NCBI RefSeq assembly: GCF_036077095.1
Contig: NZ_CP107960.1
Coordinates: forward strand, 7,006,001-7,070,000
From: Streptomyces sp. NBC_00376
Lineage (GTDB): Bacteria; Actinomycetota; Actinomycetes; Streptomycetales; Streptomycetaceae
Length of the DNA: 64,000 nucleotides
Reading direction: 5' to 3'
Part shown: in pieces, positions 29,304 to 37,590 of the stretch
Layout of the letters: every line of letters begins with the position of its first letter
Position numbering within the stretch: position 1 is the first letter of the stretch
Made by a program: the position numbers and the translations under genes
Notes under the pieces: model-generated
What the model was told of the DNA's origin: nothing
Seen by the model: the letters and a program-made list of their open reading frames with translations, nothing else
The model's database searches: none

Positions 29304-29834
29304 GTGCAATGGACGAACCTGAACGAACAAACCGTGTATGAAAATCGCTGGTTCCAGGTCAATCTGGCAGACGTGGTCATCCCCGACGGCAGCCATCTCG
29401 ACCACTTCGTCGTCCGGCTCCGCCCGGTCGCGGCGGCCACCGTCGTCAACGAGGCCGATGAGGTGCTGCTGCTCTGGCGCCACCGGTTCATCACGGACAG
29501 CTGGGGCTGGGAACTCGCCGCCGGCGTCGTCGAGGACGGCGAGGACATCGCGGCCGCCGCCGCTCGCGAGATGGAGGAGGAGACCGGCTGGCGCCCCGGG
29601 CCGCTGCGCCCGCTGCTGACCGTGGAACCCTCGAACGGCCTCACCGACGCCCGGCACCACCTCTACTGGTCCGAGGAGGCCTGCTGGACCGGCCCGCCCA
29701 GCGACGCCTTCGAGTCCTCGCGCCGCGAGTGGATACCGCTCAAGCTGGTGCCCGGCCTGATCGCCCGAGGCGACGTCCCGGCCGCCGGAATGGCCGCCGG
29801 GCTGATGATGCTCCGTCACTTACGGCTGGGGTGA
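29304..29834 (+). CDS. NUDIX hydrolase (ADP-ribose pyrophosphatase-like) with a TTA codon
   Basis: 176 residues. Complete Nudix box from G74 to W96: G74, E80, R88-E89, E92-E93 and G95 are all in place. The overall layout (WELAAGVVEDGED) resembles ADP-ribose/nucleoside diphosphate sugar hydrolases. GTG at 29304 is chosen because AAAGGTGG lies 7 nt upstream; a TTG at 29283 is an alternative. Residue 173 is encoded by TTA (29820-29822), four codons from the end, so full translation would need the bldA tRNA. The SD is in a hairpin. Confidence 0.88.
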   Translation: MQWTNLNEQTVYENRWFQVNLADVVIPDGSHLDHFVVRLRPVAAATVVNEADEVLLLWRHRFITDSWGWELAAGVVEDGEDIAAAAAREMEEETGWRPGPLRPLLTVEPSNGLTDARHHLYWSEEACWTGPPSDAFESSRREWIPLKLVPGLIARGDVPAAGMAAGLMMLRHLRLG

Positions 29835-29837
29835 GGC

Positions 29838-29873
29838 GCCGCACGGAGGTGCGGTGCAGAGGCACCGTGCGGC
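29838..29873 (+). terminator. Terminator after the NUDIX gene
   Basis: GCCGCACGG (29838-29846) and CCGTGCGGC (29865-29873), 9-bp perfect stem. Confidence 0.6.
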
Positions 29874-29890
29874 GCGGCCACGCACAACCG

Positions 29891-29932
29891 CGTACGGGGC
29901 CGGCCGGGGATCGCCCGGACCGGCCCCGTACG
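29891..29932 (-). terminator. Terminator of the 3-hydroxyacyl-CoA dehydrogenase gene
   Basis: CGTACGGGGCCGG (29891-29903) and CCGGCCCCGTACG (29920-29932), 13-bp perfect stem just beyond the stop at 29948. Confidence 0.7.
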
Positions 29933-29947
29933 GGCACGAAGCAAGGA

Positions 29948-30820
29948 TCAGGAGTACGGGTAGAAGCCCGAGCCCGTCTTGCGGCCGAGCCTGCCCGCGT
30001 CCACCATGCGCTGGAGCAGCGGCGGAGCGGCGTACAGCGGCTCCTTGAACTCCGCGTACATCGAGTCGGCGACCGAGGCCACCGTGTCGAGACCGATCAG
30101 ATCGGAGAGCTTGAGCGGGCCCATGGGGTGGGCGCAGCCGAGCTCCATGCCGTTGTCGATGTCCTCACGGCTGGCGATCCCCGACTCGAACATCCGGATC
30201 GCGGAGAGCAGATACGGGATCAGCAGCGCGTTGACCACGAAGCCGGAGCGGTCCTGGGCGCGGATCGGGTGCTTGCCGAGCACGTCCTGCACCAGGGCCT
30301 CGGAACGCTTCACCGTCTCGTCGGACGTGGTCAGCGCCGGGATCAGCTCGACGAGCTTCTGCACCGGGGCCGGGTTGAAGAAGTGGATGCCGATGACCTG
30401 GTCCGGGCGGGAGGTGGCCACGGCCAGCTTCACCAGCGGGATGGAGGAGGTGTTCGAGGCGAGGATCGCGTCCTGCCGGGTCACCACCTGGTCGAGCACC
30501 TGGAAGATCTCGGTCTTGACCTGCTCGTTCTCCACGACGGCCTCGATGACGAGGTCGCGGTCGGCGAACTCGCCGAGGTCCGTGGTGAAGCTCAGCCGGG
30601 CGAGCGTCTCGTCGCGCTCCTCGGCTGTGATCTTGCCGCGCTCGGCGGCCTTCGAGAGGGAGTTGTGCAGCCGGGTGCGGCCGATCTCCAACGCCTCTCC
30701 GGTGGTCTCGGCCACCATGACCTCAAGACCGCTGCGCGCGCACACCTCCGCGATACCCGCGCCCATCTGGCCACAGCCCACCACTCCGACGCGTGCAATG
30801 TCGGCCATAGAGTCCGTCAC
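29948..30820 (-). CDS. 3-hydroxybutyryl-CoA dehydrogenase
   Basis: 290 residues. Rossmann NAD motif GVVGCGQMGAGIAE (residues 12-25), the ASNTSSIPL segment and catalytic His region VIGIHFFNPAPVQKLVEL, then the C-terminal helical domain (GFVVNALLIPYLLSAIRMFE). The single-function length (about 285) matches FadB2/Hbd enzymes that interconvert acetoacetyl-CoA and 3-hydroxybutyryl-CoA in fatty acid or butyrate metabolism. GTG 30820 has AAAGG six nt upstream; ATG 30808 is an alternative start. Monocistronic. Confidence 0.92.
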   Translation of the reverse strand: MTDSMADIARVGVVGCGQMGAGIAEVCARSGLEVMVAETTGEALEIGRTRLHNSLSKAAERGKITAEERDETLARLSFTTDLGEFADRDLVIEAVVENEQVKTEIFQVLDQVVTRQDAILASNTSSIPLVKLAVATSRPDQVIGIHFFNPAPVQKLVELIPALTTSDETVKRSEALVQDVLGKHPIRAQDRSGFVVNALLIPYLLSAIRMFESGIASREDIDNGMELGCAHPMGPLKLSDLIGLDTVASVADSMYAEFKEPLYAAPPLLQRMVDAGRLGRKTGSGFYPYS

Positions 30821-30944
30821 CTCGTGCCTTTCGCTGTTCTGCGTGTCGCAGGTTCCCGTCTGATTCCGGTGCCCGCCCCGACCCCACGACGTTACTCCGC
30901 GGCCTACGGGTCATCGTGGGCCGGGGCGGGCATGCTCTGCGTTA

Positions 30945-30960
30945 CGCCTGATTACAGGCG
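30945..30960. promoter_or_regulatory. Small palindrome upstream of the GH-like gene
   Basis: CGCCTG-ATTA-CAGGCG, a perfect 6-bp inverted repeat in the region between the divergent dehydrogenase and glycosidase-like genes. Role unknown. Confidence 0.3.
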
Positions 30961-31006
30961 CGACGGACGATGGCGACGATGACAGAGAGACGGCAGGTGC
31001 AGCTTT

Positions 31007-32284
31007 ATGCGGCAAATGGCCAGAAGAAGCTTTGTTGCGGGGGCGGCCGGGGTGGTCGCGGGGATGGTGAGCACCGTCACCATGGCCGGTGACGCCTTCG
31101 CGGATCCGCCCCGGCGGAGCGGAGTGCCGGAGCGCTCCGGCCGCCGTCACGCCGCCCGGCGCGAGCTGCGCGGCATGTGGGTCGCCACCGTCGCCAATCT
31201 CGACTGGCCCTCGAAGCCCGGCCTGACGGCGGCCGCGCAGCAGGCCGAACTGATCGCGTACCTCGACGAGGCCGTCGAGCGGCGGCTGAACACCGTCATC
31301 CTCCAGGTCCGGCCGACCGCCGACGCGCTGTGGCCCTCGCCGTACGAGCCGTGGGCCCAGTACCTCACCGGCGTCCAGGGCAAGGACCCCGGCTGGGACC
31401 CGCTGGGCACCGCCGTCCGCGAGGCGCACAGCCGAGGCCTGGAACTGCACGCCTGGTTCAACCCGTACCGGGTCGCCAACCACACCGACCCGTCCCGGCT
31501 GGCCGCCACCCACCCGGCCCGGCTGCACCCCGACTGGGTCCTTCCCTACGGCGGGAAGCTCTACTACAACCCGGGGATTCCGGAGGTCCGCCGCTTCGTC
31601 CAGGACGCGATGCTCGACGCGGTCCGCCGCTACGACGTCGACGCCGTGCACTGGGACGACTACTTCTATCCGTACCCCGTGGCCGGGCAGGTCTTCGACG
31701 ACGACGCCACGTACGCCAAGTACGGCGCGGGTTTCCCGGACAAGGCCGCCTGGCGGCGCGACAACACCGACAAGCTGGTGCGCGAGACCGCCGAGCGGAT
31801 CAAGAAGATCAAGAAGAACGTCCAGTTCGGGATCAGCCCGTTCGGGGTGTGGCGCAACGCCGCGACCGATCCGCTCGGCTCCGACACCAGGGCGGGGGTG
31901 CAGACCTACGACGATCTGTACGCCGACACCCGCGGCTGGGTCCGGAAGGGCTGGATCGACTACATCTGCCCGCAGGTCTACTGGAACATCGGCTTCGCCG
32001 CCGCCGACTACGCCAAGCTGGTGCCCTGGTGGAGCGAGGTGGTACGCGGCACGGAGGTCGACCTGTTCGTGGGGGAGGCGCTCTACAAGGCCGGTGACCC
32101 GGCCCAGCCCGCCGCCTGGCAGGACCCGGCCGAACTGTCCCGGCACATCGACTTCGCCGCCAAGTACGACCAGGTGCGCGGTCACGTCTACTTCTCCGGG
32201 AAGGACGTGGTCGTGGACCGGATCGGGGCCATGGACCGGGTGGTCGCCGACCACTACCGCAACAGGGCGCGCCCACCCCGCTGA
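31007..32284 (+). CDS. Secreted GHL10/YngK-type glycoside hydrolase-like protein (DUF187)
   Basis: 425 residues. Tat-type signal (ARRSFVAGAAGVVAGMVSTV, residues 5-24, cleavage near AFA-DPP). The mature part is a TIM-barrel of the YngK family: ELRGMWVATVANLDWP, NTVILQVRPTADALWPS, GLELHAWFNPYRV, DAVHWDDYFYPYP and QVYWNIGF. Relatives act on cell-wall or exopolysaccharide glycans; the substrate is unproven. ATG 31007 is preceded by CAGGTG. Confidence 0.88.
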   Translation: MRQMARRSFVAGAAGVVAGMVSTVTMAGDAFADPPRRSGVPERSGRRHAARRELRGMWVATVANLDWPSKPGLTAAAQQAELIAYLDEAVERRLNTVILQVRPTADALWPSPYEPWAQYLTGVQGKDPGWDPLGTAVREAHSRGLELHAWFNPYRVANHTDPSRLAATHPARLHPDWVLPYGGKLYYNPGIPEVRRFVQDAMLDAVRRYDVDAVHWDDYFYPYPVAGQVFDDDATYAKYGAGFPDKAAWRRDNTDKLVRETAERIKKIKKNVQFGISPFGVWRNAATDPLGSDTRAGVQTYDDLYADTRGWVRKGWIDYICPQVYWNIGFAAADYAKLVPWWSEVVRGTEVDLFVGEALYKAGDPAQPAAWQDPAELSRHIDFAAKYDQVRGHVYFSGKDVVVDRIGAMDRVVADHYRNRARPPR

Positions 32285-32315
32285 CCGAAGGGCGGAGCGG
32301 GCGCGATGGGTGATC

Positions 32316-32350
32316 GGGGCGGGCCGCCCGGGAACGGGCCGGCCCGCCCC
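32316..32350 (+). terminator. Terminator after the GH-like gene
   Basis: GGGGCGGGCCG (32316-32326) and CGGCCCGCCCC (32340-32350), perfect 11-bp stem between convergent genes. Confidence 0.65.
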
Positions 32351-32402
32351 CCGGCCCGGGGCGAAGAGCGGTACCGAACGCCGGAGGCCGCTACGGAGTC
32401 TC

Positions 32403-32603
32403 CTAGGGCTGCTTCCGGGTTTCGGTGTGCTGTACGACGCTGTCGGGACCTGGTGAAATCAGGTGTTCGTGTCCGTCCTCGAAGCGGACGCGGTACGGGG
32501 GAGTGCCCCCGGCCCCGAGCACTTCGACGATTTCTGCGACCTTGTCGTGCTGCCCCACGGTCCTGCCGTGTATCAGCAGCCGGTCGCCCGTGTGTGCCTC
32601 CAT
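32403..32603 (-). CDS. DUF1918 small protein
   Basis: 66 residues: GDRLLIHGRTVGQHDKVAEI, then PYRVRFEDGHEHLISPGPDS, the SH3-like DUF1918 fold. Function unknown. ATG 32603 has GAGGAGG nine nt upstream, better than an ATG six codons earlier. Confidence 0.83.
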   Translation of the reverse strand: MEAHTGDRLLIHGRTVGQHDKVAEIVEVLGAGGTPPYRVRFEDGHEHLISPGPDSVVQHTETRKQP

Positions 32604-32690
32604 CGGGACTGACCTCCTCACGGGTGGCGGTCCATGTCGACAAGTCTATGGCCGAAAGCCGACTTCGCCCGGTGGGGGAGTACGGACCGC

Positions 32691-33680
32691 TCACCGCGGC
32701 CGCCGGTCACGCCCCGCCCGCTGGGTGGCCGCGATGCAGACGAGCACCGCGACCGCGGCCACCGGCGCCGCCGCCGGAACCTTCTCGCCGAGCAGGAGGA
32801 ACGACCACGCCAGGGTCAGCAGGGGCTGCCCGAGCTGGAGCTGGCTGGCCCGCGGCACCCCGATCTCCGCCATCCCGCGGTACCAGACGTACAGGCCGAG
32901 GAAGGTCGAAACGACTGCCACCCAGACCAGACCGATCACCCCGTGCGCCGTCAGCCGCACCGGCTCGGCCGGCAACGCGACCGCCGCCCCCACCACCGCG
33001 AGCGGCAGGCAGAGCACCAGCGCCCAGCCGACCACCTGCCAGCCGGGCATGACCCGGGCCAGCCTGCCCCCCTCCGTGTACCCCGCCGCGCACACCAGCA
33101 GCGCGCCGAACAGATACAGATCGCCGCCGGACAGCTCGCCGCCGCTCTGCTGCACGGTGAACACGATCACCACGGCCGCACCGGCCAGCGCCGCGGCCCA
33201 GAAGGCGCGGGGCGGCCGCGCTCCCGTCCGCAGCGAGGAGAACACCGCGGTGGTCAGCGGCAACAGCCCCACGACCACGGCCGCGTGCGAGGTCGTCGAG
33301 GTCCGAAGGGCCAGCGTGGTCAGCAGCGGGAAGCCGATCACCACGCCCGCGGCGACCACGACGAGCCCGGCCCAGTGCCGGCGGTCCGGCATCGCGACGC
33401 GGCCCAGGAGCAGCGCGCTGCCCGCGATCGCCGCGGCGAGCAGGGTGCGCAGCGCCACCAGCGACCAGGGGCCGAAGCTCTCCAGCCCCCAGGCCGTGGA
33501 AGGAAAGGTCAGCGAGAAGGCGAGGACACCGAGCCCGGCGAGCACGAGACCGCCGCGGGACGACTCGCGGCCGGTGGCGGTACCGCTGTCGGTGCCGGTG
33601 GTCCGGGTGACGGGATCGATAGTGGCCGATGGGCCGACCGCTATCGTGTTGTCGTCGATAGCGCTACTCTTTGCTCTCAT
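32691..33680 (-). CDS. EamA/DMT family transporter
   Basis: 329 residues with ten predicted transmembrane helices in two EamA repeats (from about residue 44: GLVLAGLGVLAFSLTFP) after a polar 43-residue N-terminus. Members export amino acids or other metabolites. Its start codon (33678-33680, minus strand) overlaps the start codon of the divergent MocR regulator, so the regulator most likely controls it. Confidence 0.88.
   Translation of the reverse strand: MRAKSSAIDDNTIAVGPSATIDPVTRTTGTDSGTATGRESSRGGLVLAGLGVLAFSLTFPSTAWGLESFGPWSLVALRTLLAAAIAGSALLLGRVAMPDRRHWAGLVVVAAGVVIGFPLLTTLALRTSTTSHAAVVVGLLPLTTAVFSSLRTGARPPRAFWAAALAGAAVVIVFTVQQSGGELSGGDLYLFGALLVCAAGYTEGGRLARVMPGWQVVGWALVLCLPLAVVGAAVALPAEPVRLTAHGVIGLVWVAVVSTFLGLYVWYRGMAEIGVPRASQLQLGQPLLTLAWSFLLLGEKVPAAAPVAAVAVLVCIAATQRAGRDRRPR
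33617..33663. promoter_or_regulatory. Three CGATAG/CTATCG repeats between the MocR and EamA genes
   Basis: CGATAG at 33617-33622, CTATCG at 33641-33646 and CGATAG at 33656-33661. The last two belong to a perfect 8-bp inverted repeat, CGCTATCG (33639-33646) and CGATAGCG (33656-33663). A -10-like TACTCT (33665-33670) is eight nt before the regulator's ATG. Probable MocR operator. Confidence 0.6.
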
Positions 33681-35172
33681 GCATGAGCGTAGCAGCGTCG
33701 CTGACCTAGTCGGATCTCTCCGGGGCGAGCTGAACCGCTACTCACCAGGAGAAAAGCTGCCGTCCAGTCGCGCTCTCGTCGAGCGCTTCCGGGTCAGTCC
33801 CGTCACCGTCTCCCGGGCCATCGCCCAGCTCGTCGCCGAGGGGCTCGTGGTCACCAGGCCCGGCTCCGGTGCGTTCCGGGCGCAACCCCCTACCGAGGTG
33901 CCCCCGCCGGGCGACACCTCCTGGCAGGAGGTCTCCCTCAGTGGCGACGGCGGGCCCGAAGCGGTGCCGCGCACCGTCGACGCCTCCGGGGTCCTGGTCA
34001 CGCTCGCCGCACCGCCGCCCGGAGTCATCGAGCTGAACGGCGGCTACCTCCACTCCTCCCTCCAGCCGGAGCGGGCGCTCGCCGCCGCCCTCGCCCGCGC
34101 CGGCCGCCGCCCCGGCGCCTGGGACCGGCCGCCCACCGACGGCCTGACCGAACTGCGGTCCTGGTTCGCCCGCCGGATCGGGCCCGCGCTCACCGCCGCC
34201 GATGTGCTGATCACCGCAGGTGGCCAGAGCGCCCTGGCCACCGCGCTGCGCGCGCTCGCCCCGCCCGGCGCCCCGTTGCTGGTCGAGTCGCCCACCTATC
34301 CCGGCATGCTGGCGGTCGCCCGCGCCGCCGGACTGCGGCCCGTGCCGGTGCCCGTGGACGCCGACGGCGTACGGCCGGAGCTGCTGGACGCGGCGTTCCG
34401 CGCCACCGGCGCCCGCGTCTTCGTCTGTCAGCCGCTCTTCCAGAACCCGACCGGCGCGGTCCTCGCCCCCGAACGGCGCGCCGAGGTCGTCCGGATCGCC
34501 CGTGCGGCGGGCGCCTTCGTCGTCGAGGACGACTTCGCGCGCCGGCTCGTCCATGACGACGCCGGGCCGCTGCCCGCCCCGCTGGCCGCCGACGACCCGG
34601 ACGGGGTGGTCGTCCATGTCTGCTCCCTCACCAAGATCGCCTCGCCGAGCCTGCGGGTGGGGGCGCTGGCCGCCCGCGGGCCGGTGCTGGGCCGGCTGCG
34701 GGCCATCCAGGTCGTCGACAGCTTCTTCGTCCCCCGGCCGCTCCAGGAGGCCGCGCTCGAACTCGTCGGATCCCCGGCATGGGGCCACCATCTGCGTTCC
34801 GTGTCGGCCGGGCTGCGCAGCCGCCGCACCGCCATGACGACGGCGCTGGGCCTGGAACTGCCCGGACTCACGCTCCCGCACATCCCCGCTGGCGGCGGCA
34901 GCCTGTGGCTGCGCCTGCCCGAGGCGGAGGCCGGTACGGACGAGTCCGCGGTGGTCTCGGCGGCCCTGCGCGCGGGCGTCGCCATCGCGCCCGGCCGCCC
35001 GTACTTCTGCGCCGAACCTCCGTCCCCGCAGATCCGGCTGAGCTTCTCCGCGGCTGCCGGGGAGTCCGAGATCGCCGAAGGGATCCGCCGGCTGCGCACC
35101 GCCTGCGACGAAGTCCTGACCGGTTCCGGGGCGGCCGCCGGCCCTGACCGGGGCGGCCCGCGTGCCCCATGA
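33679..35172 (+). CDS. MocR/PdxR-type GntR regulator with aminotransferase domain
   Basis: 497 residues. N-terminal GntR winged HTH (residues 5-70: KLPSSRALVERFRVSPVTVS), linker, then a class I aminotransferase-like domain (about 110-480) with the PLP lysine K319 (CSLTKIASPSLRVG) and the DDFARRLV segment. Such proteins bind PLP or its adducts and regulate vitamin B6, GABA or amino acid genes. ATG 33679 is the only start that keeps the HTH complete and it overlaps the start codon of the divergent EamA gene, so the mRNA is probably leaderless. Confidence 0.9.
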   Translation: MHERSSVADLVGSLRGELNRYSPGEKLPSSRALVERFRVSPVTVSRAIAQLVAEGLVVTRPGSGAFRAQPPTEVPPPGDTSWQEVSLSGDGGPEAVPRTVDASGVLVTLAAPPPGVIELNGGYLHSSLQPERALAAALARAGRRPGAWDRPPTDGLTELRSWFARRIGPALTAADVLITAGGQSALATALRALAPPGAPLLVESPTYPGMLAVARAAGLRPVPVPVDADGVRPELLDAAFRATGARVFVCQPLFQNPTGAVLAPERRAEVVRIARAAGAFVVEDDFARRLVHDDAGPLPAPLAADDPDGVVVHVCSLTKIASPSLRVGALAARGPVLGRLRAIQVVDSFFVPRPLQEAALELVGSPAWGHHLRSVSAGLRSRRTAMTTALGLELPGLTLPHIPAGGGSLWLRLPEAEAGTDESAVVSAALRAGVAIAPGRPYFCAEPPSPQIRLSFSAAAGESEIAEGIRRLRTACDEVLTGSGAAAGPDRGGPRAP

Positions 35173-35294
35173 GAAGGGCGGTTCCAGCCAATCGAGGGAC
35201 GGGCGCTGCGGGATCCGCCTCGCCCCGGGCCGGGTCGGACGGAGTTGTGGAGGCCCTCTTGACCGGAAGAGTGTTCGGATCCACGATCACCGCC

Positions 35295-35870
35295 ATGACT
35301 TCCAGAGTCTCGTTGGTCGCCGCGGCGCGCAGCTCCACCCTGCTCGCCGAGCGCTTCGACGACGACCGGCCGCTCGACCACACCGGTCTGTACGAGATCC
35401 GGCTCGCCGCGCCCGCCCTCATGCCGCTGGGCGCCGCCGAACTGCGCTACTGCTCGCCGACGCCGCGCAGCCGCGCCACCGGCGACGCACTCGGCTTCGC
35501 CCCGCTCGTCCAGCCGGCCCTGCGCGACTGCGACATGGGCCGCTGGCGGGGCTGCACCCTCGCCGATGTCACGGCGTGCGAACCGGCGGCGGTCGACGCC
35601 TGGCTCGCGGACCCGCGCTCCGCCCCGCACGGCGGCGAACCGCTGCTCGCGTTCATCTCGCGGATAGGGGGCTGGCTGGACACCCGCCCCGCGTGCGACG
35701 GCGCCATCGTCGCCGTCGCCGAACCGGCGGTCGTCCGGGCCGCGCTCGTGTACGCGCTCAAGGCCCCGCCGTCGACGTACTGGAGCGTGGATGTCGGGCC
35801 GCTCTCCACGGTCACTCTCACCGGAATGCCGGGCCGCTGGAGCCTCAGGCTCGAAGCGGGAGTCCGCTGA
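35295..35870 (+). CDS. Histidine-phosphatase-fold protein lacking the catalytic histidines
   Basis: 191 residues. The overall pattern of the branch (LTxxG arrangement DDDRPLDHTGLYEIRLA, then YCSPTPRSRATGDALG, then RDCDMGRWRG) matches the phosphoglycerate mutase-like histidine phosphatases. The RHG motif is replaced by VAAARSS and the second catalytic His (usually AHGGVIR) by VAEPAVVR, so phosphatase activity is unlikely. ATG 35295 is used. No operon partner. The gap 35871-36149 shows only G+C-rich sequence with a weak hairpin near 36113-36139. Confidence 0.75.
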   Translation: MTSRVSLVAAARSSTLLAERFDDDRPLDHTGLYEIRLAAPALMPLGAAELRYCSPTPRSRATGDALGFAPLVQPALRDCDMGRWRGCTLADVTACEPAAVDAWLADPRSAPHGGEPLLAFISRIGGWLDTRPACDGAIVAVAEPAVVRAALVYALKAPPSTYWSVDVGPLSTVTLTGMPGRWSLRLEAGVR

Positions 35871-36149
35871 CCGCCCGCCAAGACGGCCGGCAATCCGCGG
35901 TCCGCGCCCGCTCCGGAGGCGGGAGGCCCGGGTCGACAGGAGCGGGAGCCCCTGGTCAACGGGGCCGGAGTTCCTGGTCGGCGTACGGTCCACGACCGAG
36001 GGCCACCCGCTCCGCGCGCCATTTCCGCGTCGGCCGGGGCCGCCGTGGCCTCGCTGCCCCGGTCGCCGTGCACTGGCCGGAATTCGCCGCGACCGGCGGG
36101 GGGAGGCCGCGTGCCGGCCGCCGTCACACGACGGCCGGCGCCGCCCCGC

Positions 36150-36893
36150 TCAGCCGTTCTCCTTCGGGGTGGTGAGCAGGGCGAGGGCCTCGGCGATGTC
36201 GGCCTCGGCGGCCGCCTTGTCGATGCCGAGTCCTGTCAGCACTCCCGTACCGTCCTCCTGTTCCAGCAGCGCGAGCAGGATGTGCTCGGTGCCGATGTAG
36301 TTGTGGCCCATCCGAAGGGCCTCCCGGAACGTCAGTTCCAGAGCCTTGCGGGCCCCGGCGTCGTACGGGATCAACTCCGGCAGCTCGCCGGCCGCGGCCG
36401 GCGGCAGCGCCTCGGTGGCGGCCCGGCGGACGTCCTCCAGGGGGATGCCCTGGGCCTTGACGAACGCAGCGGCCAGTCCCTCCGGCTCGCTGAGCAGCCC
36501 CAGTACCAGGTGCGCGGTGCCCACCTCGTCGTTGTGTGCCGTGCGGGCCTCGTTCTGCGCGGCCATCACGACGTTCTTGGCCCGCGGGGTGAAGCGGCTG
36601 AACCCCTGACTGGGGTCGAGATCCGACACCTCGCCGGGGTTCTTGGCCACGAACCGCTTCTGGGCGGCCTGCCTGGTCACCCCCATGCTCTTGCCGATGT
36701 CGGTCCAGGAGGCGCCGGAGCGCCGGGCCTGGTCCACGAAGTGTCCGATCAGATGGTCGGCCACGTCACCGAGGTGGTCCGCGGCGATCACCGCGTCCGA
36801 GAGCTGGTCGAGGGCGTCGGTGTGAACCTTCTTGATGGCCTCGATCAGGTCGTCGAGGCGCACGGGATGCGTAGGGCGTACGGGATTCACCAT
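36150..36893 (-). CDS. HTH protein with C-terminal Clp_N repeats
   Basis: 247 residues. Residues 55-85 contain a helix-turn-helix (ASWTDIGKSMGVTRQAAQKR); residues about 98-245 are two Clp N-terminal repeats (FTPRAKNVVMAAQNEARTAH, then YIGTEHILLALLEQEDGTGV), as in ClpC, but there is no AAA+ domain. The protein could bind DNA and, through Clp_N, proteolytic adaptors or damaged proteins. Two perfect 19-bp operators overlie its promoter, which suggests autoregulation. ATG 36893; transcript is probably leaderless. Confidence 0.85.
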   Translation of the reverse strand: MVNPVRPTHPVRLDDLIEAIKKVHTDALDQLSDAVIAADHLGDVADHLIGHFVDQARRSGASWTDIGKSMGVTRQAAQKRFVAKNPGEVSDLDPSQGFSRFTPRAKNVVMAAQNEARTAHNDEVGTAHLVLGLLSEPEGLAAAFVKAQGIPLEDVRRAATEALPPAAAGELPELIPYDAGARKALELTFREALRMGHNYIGTEHILLALLEQEDGTGVLTGLGIDKAAAEADIAEALALLTTPKENG

Positions 36894-36894
36894 G

Positions 36895-36941
36895 TGTCAA
36901 CCTTAGGTTGACAGTCCAAGGGTGTCAACCATCGGTTGACA
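36895..36941 (-). promoter_or_regulatory. Double 19-bp palindromic operator and promoter of the HTH-Clp_N gene
   Basis: TGTCAACC-TTA-GGTTGACA (36895-36913) and TGTCAACC-ATC-GGTTGACA (36923-36941). On the minus strand TTGACA (36928-36923) and TAAGGT (36905-36900) make a -35/-10 pair with a 17-bp spacer, placing the transcription start on the A of the ATG at 36893. Confidence 0.8.
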
Positions 36942-36971
36942 GTGGGGGTGGTGAGGCGATGCGTCACGGAA

Positions 36972-37481
36972 TCAGCGGGGCGCCACGGACCGGTTGCAGA
37001 AGACGCATGCGTCCCAGTACGCCGGCGCGCACAGCACGCGGTGCCGTACGCATGAGGCCATGGCGGCCTCCTCCGGGCCGGGGAAGGGGAACCTGCCGCT
37101 CTGCGGTTCGGCGCCGACGGGGTCGAACGCCTCGACCATCTCCCGGTACTGCCGCAGATATCCCTCGGCGAAGGGTGGCTCGTAACCCAGCTCGTCCCAC
37201 CGGTGCCTGCGCAGCGCCAGATCGATCACTCGCAGGACGAAGCTCTTCGCCGTGGCCCGCTCGCCGGCGGAGCCGCCCCAGTCGATCTCCTCCAGGTCGA
37301 ATCCGACCACCCCGCGCCCCACGGCGCCCTGGTCCTGGAGGATCAGCAGGGTGGCGAAGCGGTACTCCCAGACGCTCTCGGCGAGATCGGACACGGCCAG
37401 CACGAGCACGTCGACGAAGACGTCGGTGCCTCCGTTGGACATGGACAGGCTGCGGCCCCCGCCGTCGAATGTGTTCCCCAT
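36972..37481 (-). CDS. Conserved-looking hypothetical protein
   Basis: 169 residues, not recognised. Acidic and aromatic-rich middle (DVFVDVLVLAVSDLAESVWE, EEIDWGGSAGERA), a DELGYEPPFAEGYLRQYREM helix and a C-terminal CAPAYWDACVFCNRS with three cysteines that could bind a metal. Soluble. ATG 37481 is the natural start after a G+C-rich non-coding stretch. Coding is supported by the strong third-position GC bias. Confidence 0.6.
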   Translation of the reverse strand: MGNTFDGGGRSLSMSNGGTDVFVDVLVLAVSDLAESVWEYRFATLLILQDQGAVGRGVVGFDLEEIDWGGSAGERATAKSFVLRVIDLALRRHRWDELGYEPPFAEGYLRQYREMVEAFDPVGAEPQSGRFPFPGPEEAAMASCVRHRVLCAPAYWDACVFCNRSVAPR

Positions 37482-37530
37482 CCCGGCACCGTACCGAGGG
37501 GGTGGGGGCGTCCGGGTGCCGGTACGACGG

Positions 37531-37566
37531 AGCGCGCCGCCCGGCGGGACTGCCGGGCGGCGCGCT
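37531..37566 (-). terminator. Terminator after the cyclophilin gene
   Basis: AGCGCGCCGCCCGGC (37531-37545) and its exact complement (37552-37566), 15-bp stem, 6-nt loop. Confidence 0.75.
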
Positions 37567-37590
37567 CGATTCAGCGGTTGTGGATACAGG

